Source of the DNA: Fusobacteriaceae bacterium
GTDB lineage: Bacteria > Fusobacteriota > Fusobacteriia > Fusobacteriales > Fusobacteriaceae
Length of the DNA stretch: 14,972 nucleotides
Direction: 5' to 3'
Assembly: GCA_900764925.1 (NCBI GenBank)
Contig: CAAFPW010000056.1
Location: forward strand, 1 to 14,972
Shown: positions 12,528 to 14,972 of the stretch, in pieces
Numbering within the stretch: position 1 is the first letter of the stretch
How the letters are laid out: every line of letters begins with the position of its first letter
Position numbers and translations under genes: made by a program
Notes under the pieces: generated by a model
Told to the model about the DNA's origin: nothing
Database searches by the model: none
What the model saw: the letters and a program-made list of their open reading frames with translations, nothing else

Positions 12528-12965
12528 ATGTTTGAGGAAAAATATATATTTAGAATAGACGAGAGAATAACAAGGGATGAGATACTAGAAAAAGTGGGAA
12601 AAGTTTTTTATGAAGATAATATAGTAAAAGAAGAGTTTATTTCTGCAATAAAAAAAAGAGAAGAAGAGTTTCCTACAGGGTTAATATTAGAAGGTGGTAC
12701 TAGAACAGCTATATCTCATTCAGATGATGAGTATGTATTAAAAGATAAAATAGCAATAGTAATCAGTAAAGAACCAATTATTTTTAAAAGTATTGAAGAC
12801 TTAAATAAAGAAATAGGATGTAATGTTTTCTTTGTTATGGCATTAACAAAAGAAAATAAAAATGATATTTTAGTTGTTTTAATGAATTTATTTGAAGAAC
12901 ACGAAGAGATTTTAGAAAAATTTAAAAAAATGAGTAATCAAGAAATACTAGAGTTTTTATTGTAA
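12528..12965 (+). CDS. PTS EIIA component, galactitol (Gat) family
   Basis: EIIA takes the phosphate from HPr and gives it to EIIB. This 145-residue protein has the EIIA-2 fold markers: REEEFPTGLILEGG (44-57) followed by the phosphorylated H64 in AISHSDDEY, where the usual motif is AIPH-(T/S)-D; here serine replaces proline. It lies 18 nt after the aldolase and directly before EIIB, the GatA-GatB-GatC order. The ribosome site AAGGA is unusually close to ATG 12528, so expression may rely partly on coupling to fucA. Confidence 0.88.
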   Translation: MFEEKYIFRIDERITRDEILEKVGKVFYEDNIVKEEFISAIKKREEEFPTGLILEGGTRTAISHSDDEYVLKDKIAIVISKEPIIFKSIEDLNKEIGCNVFFVMALTKENKNDILVVLMNLFEEHEEILEKFKKMSNQEILEFLL

Positions 12966-12979
12966 GTTTGGAGGGAAAA

Positions 12980-13372
12980 ATGGGGTTATTTAGCAAATTA
13001 TTTAAAGGAAATAATGAAGAGAATAAAGAAATAAAAAATGAAGAAGTAGTTAAGGAAGAAATCGTAAATACAGCTAAAGGAAGTAAATATAAGGCAATAA
13101 TTGCTTGTGGAAGTGGAGTTGCAACTTCTACTATGGCAAGAAAAAAAATAGAAAAAGGTTTTGAAGAAAGAGGATTAAAAATAGAAATTATTCAATGTAA
13201 AATAGGAGAATTAGAGAATTTAGCAAAAGCACAAAAACCAGATTTTGTAATACATACAGTTGTATTACCTCAAGGTTTGAGTTTTGATTGTCCTGTTTTT
13301 TCAGGAGTTCCATTTTTAACAGGAGTGGGTTTAACAAAAGCATTAGATGAAATAATAAATAGTTTGAAATAG
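12980..13372 (+). CDS. PTS EIIB component, galactitol (Gat) family, with N-terminal extension
   Basis: EIIB passes phosphate through a cysteine to the sugar bound by EIIC. C43 lies in IIACGSGVATSTMA, the phosphate loop of GatB-type IIB proteins. ATG 12980 is chosen because TTGGAGGG lies just ahead; a TTG at 12968 overlaps that site. The product has 130 residues, about 35 more than a bare GatB. The additional N-terminus starts MGLFSKLFKG and continues as a Glu/Lys/Asn-rich linker (to about residue 36). The beginning looks like an amphipathic helix of the kind that tethers EIIA-Glc to the membrane. The role of the extension is inferred. Confidence 0.9.
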   Translation: MGLFSKLFKGNNEENKEIKNEEVVKEEIVNTAKGSKYKAIIACGSGVATSTMARKKIEKGFEERGLKIEIIQCKIGELENLAKAQKPDFVIHTVVLPQGLSFDCPVFSGVPFLTGVGLTKALDEIINSLK

Positions 13373-13386
13373 GAGAGGGATTGAGT

Positions 13387-14649
13387 ATGGGAATTATAAA
13401 AGCTTTATTGGATATGGGAGCAGTAGTTGTATTGCCCATTATAATATTTTTAGTAGGATTATTTTTTAGATTGAGAGTAAAGGATGCTTTTAAATCAGGA
13501 CTAACAATAGGGATTGGATTTGTTGGAGTAAATTTAGTTATTGGAATGTTAGTAGGAAATTTAGGAACAGCAACTCAAAAAATGTCAGAAAGATTTAATC
13601 TGAATTTAACAACTATGGATGTTGGATGGCCAGTAGAATCTGCTATTTCTTTTGCAACTCCATTAGTAATATGGGTTTTTATTTTAGCTATTGTTATAAA
13701 TATTATAATGTTAACAATGAACTGGACAAATGTAATGAATGTGGATTTATGGAACTTTTGGCATTTCATATTTACAGGAGCATTAGTTTATTATACTACA
13801 AATTCGATGGTTTTAGCTTTAATTGCAACTGCCATTTCAATTGTGATTATAATAAAATTAGCTGACTGGGCAGCTCCAATAATTAGTAAATACTTTGGAA
13901 TGGAAGGAGTTACATTTGCTCATATGGAAACTGTCAACTGGTTACCAATAGGATATGGAATAAATAAACTAATTGATATGATTCCAGGAATTAATAAGAT
14001 TGATATTAGAATGAATTCAAATGAAAATAAAAATACTAATTCTTTAATGTCTATATTTGGTGATCCTGCAATAATGGGATTAATTTTAGGAGCTATAATA
14101 GGAGCGTTAGCAGGATATGGATGGAAGGAAATTTTAATGTTGGCAATGAATTTAGCTGCTGTAATGTTTTTAATGCCAAGAATGGTTAAAATTTTAATGG
14201 AAGGGTTAGTTCCAATTTCTGATGGAGCTCAAGAATTTATGAATGCTAAATTTCCTGGAAGAAAAGTTTATATAGGACTTGATGGAGCTATAGCAATAGG
14301 AGATCCAGGAATAATGTCAGTTGGGGTAATAATGGTTCCAATATCATTACTACTAGCTGTTATTTTACCAGGAAATACAATGCTTCCATTTGCTGACTTA
14401 GGAATAGTTCCGATTTTATTAACTTGGGCTATTATACCAGCTAAAGGAAATTTATTTAGAGCATTAGTATCATCAATAATTGTAATGAGTTTAATTTTAT
14501 TAATTGGATCAGCAATGGCACCATTATTAACAACAATTGCAAAAGAAGTTGGATTTGCTATTCCAGAAGGAGTTGGAAGTGTTTCTTCACTTGATGGTGG
14601 TTCTCATGTGTTGTCATATATTTTATGGAAGGTATTTTCATTATTTTAA
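13387..14649 (+). CDS. PTS EIIC membrane component, galactitol (Gat) family
   Basis: This is the membrane channel of the sugar PTS. It has about 420 residues and nine to ten hydrophobic helices. Segments shared with GatC-type permeases include GWPVESAISFATPLVIWV, NVDLWNFWHFIFTGAL and GLDGAIAIGDPGIMSVG. ATG 13387 follows AGGAGAGGG (13371-13379); TTG 13381 would add two residues and is a possible alternative. The gene is 14 nt after EIIB. Known substrates of the family are galactitol, arabitol and related polyols or pentuloses; the aldolase and reductase in the same operon argue for a substrate that yields a ketose 1-phosphate. Confidence 0.9.
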   Translation: MGIIKALLDMGAVVVLPIIIFLVGLFFRLRVKDAFKSGLTIGIGFVGVNLVIGMLVGNLGTATQKMSERFNLNLTTMDVGWPVESAISFATPLVIWVFILAIVINIIMLTMNWTNVMNVDLWNFWHFIFTGALVYYTTNSMVLALIATAISIVIIIKLADWAAPIISKYFGMEGVTFAHMETVNWLPIGYGINKLIDMIPGINKIDIRMNSNENKNTNSLMSIFGDPAIMGLILGAIIGALAGYGWKEILMLAMNLAAVMFLMPRMVKILMEGLVPISDGAQEFMNAKFPGRKVYIGLDGAIAIGDPGIMSVGVIMVPISLLLAVILPGNTMLPFADLGIVPILLTWAIIPAKGNLFRALVSSIIVMSLILLIGSAMAPLLTTIAKEVGFAIPEGVGSVSSLDGGSHVLSYILWKVFSLF

Positions 14650-14701
14650 TATCATAAAAAATATACAAAGTTAGAAGAAAATATTTGGAGGAAAAATTAA
14701 A

Positions 14702-14972
14702 ATGGCAAGATACATATTAAATGAAACTAGTTATTTTGGTGTAGGAAGTAGAGAGAATCTAGCTACTGAGGTAAAAGCTAGAGGTTATAAAAAAGCTTTA
14801 TTAGTAAGTGATAAAATACTAGAAAGCTGTGGAGTATTGGATAAGGTAAAAAAAGTTTTAGAAGATGCAAATATAGCTTATGATGTATTTGTAGAAATTA
14901 AACAAAACCCAACTGTAAAAAACTGTAAAGATGGTTTAGCAGCTTTTAATGCAGCTGGAGCAGATTTCATAG
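14702..14972 (+). CDS. fucO: Iron-containing alcohol dehydrogenase, FucO-like (lactaldehyde reductase), N-terminal part
   Basis: The gene runs off the right edge after 90 codons. ATG 14702 follows TGGAGG (14686-14691) at 10 nt. The sequence MARYILNETSYFGVGS, ARGYKKALLVSDK and NPTVKNCKDGL follow the N-terminal nucleotide-binding domain of FucO, the iron-dependent reductase that turns L-lactaldehyde to 1,2-propanediol with NADH. FucO-type enzymes also accept glycolaldehyde and other short aldehydes. The iron ligands lie in the missing C-terminal part. A 52-nt gap separates it from EIIC with no terminator, so it is part of the same operon and would remove the aldehyde formed by the aldolase. Confidence 0.88.
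   Translation, partial: MARYILNETSYFGVGSRENLATEVKARGYKKALLVSDKILESCGVLDKVKKVLEDANIAYDVFVEIKQNPTVKNCKDGLAAFNAAGADFI

Noticed and set aside
13188..13865. Several ORFs inside and opposite the EIIB/EIIC genes
   Set aside because: They overlap well-supported PTS genes in other frames and have no ribosome sites or family motifs.

Overview
The window is AT-rich DNA that strongly prefers AGA for arginine and TTA for leucine, with purine-rich AGGAGG ribosome sites. Together with the ribosomal protein and Pst sequences this suggests a Fusobacterium chromosome, probably one of the sugar-using species (mortiferum/varium/ulcerans type). The genus is an inference from style and remembered homologues, not a database match.

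Layout. (1) 1-640, minus strand: the first 128 codons of an M20-family amidohydrolase, preceded by a compact leader with a promoter, a 28-residue leader ORF and an intrinsic terminator just before the gene. It looks like a transcription attenuator. (2) 640-7406: a phosphate-starvation regulon. pstC-pstA-pstB-phoU run leftward. pstS runs rightward and is followed by a PhoB-like response regulator and a PhoR-like sensor kinase. The 190-bp divergent region between pstC and pstS carries two back-to-back arrays of four TTTACA-like hexamers with an exact 11-bp period, arranged with perfect dyad symmetry. These are very good candidates for Pho boxes. (3) 7477-9200: a protein of unknown function, then rplM-rpsI with a consensus promoter, a structured 5' leader and a strong terminator. 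(4) 9201-9797: a gene-poor stretch with three tandem 11-bp repeats, a decayed piece that resembles the end of an IS3-type transposase, a nested hairpin terminator, and the upstream region of the next operon. (5) 9798-14972: a catabolic operon on the plus strand. It has an MtlR-type PRD/PTS regulator split by a frameshift at a (TA)5 tract, a class II aldolase (FucA-like), a galactitol-family PTS (IIA, IIB, IIC) and the start of a FucO-type aldehyde reductase.

How the parts work together. PstSCAB imports phosphate, PhoU and PhoR sense transporter state, and the PhoB-like protein would activate both arms of the pst locus through the symmetric Pho boxes. In the second system the PTS would bring in a substrate as a 1-phosphate, the aldolase would split it to dihydroxyacetone phosphate plus a short aldehyde, and the reductase would turn that aldehyde into an alcohol. 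No separate kinase or isomerase is visible in the part of the operon shown. The true substrate is unknown.

The most interesting signals are the leader-peptide attenuator, the mirror-image Pho-box arrays, the (TA)5 frameshift that could switch the sugar regulator on and off, and the kinase-free aldolase pathway.
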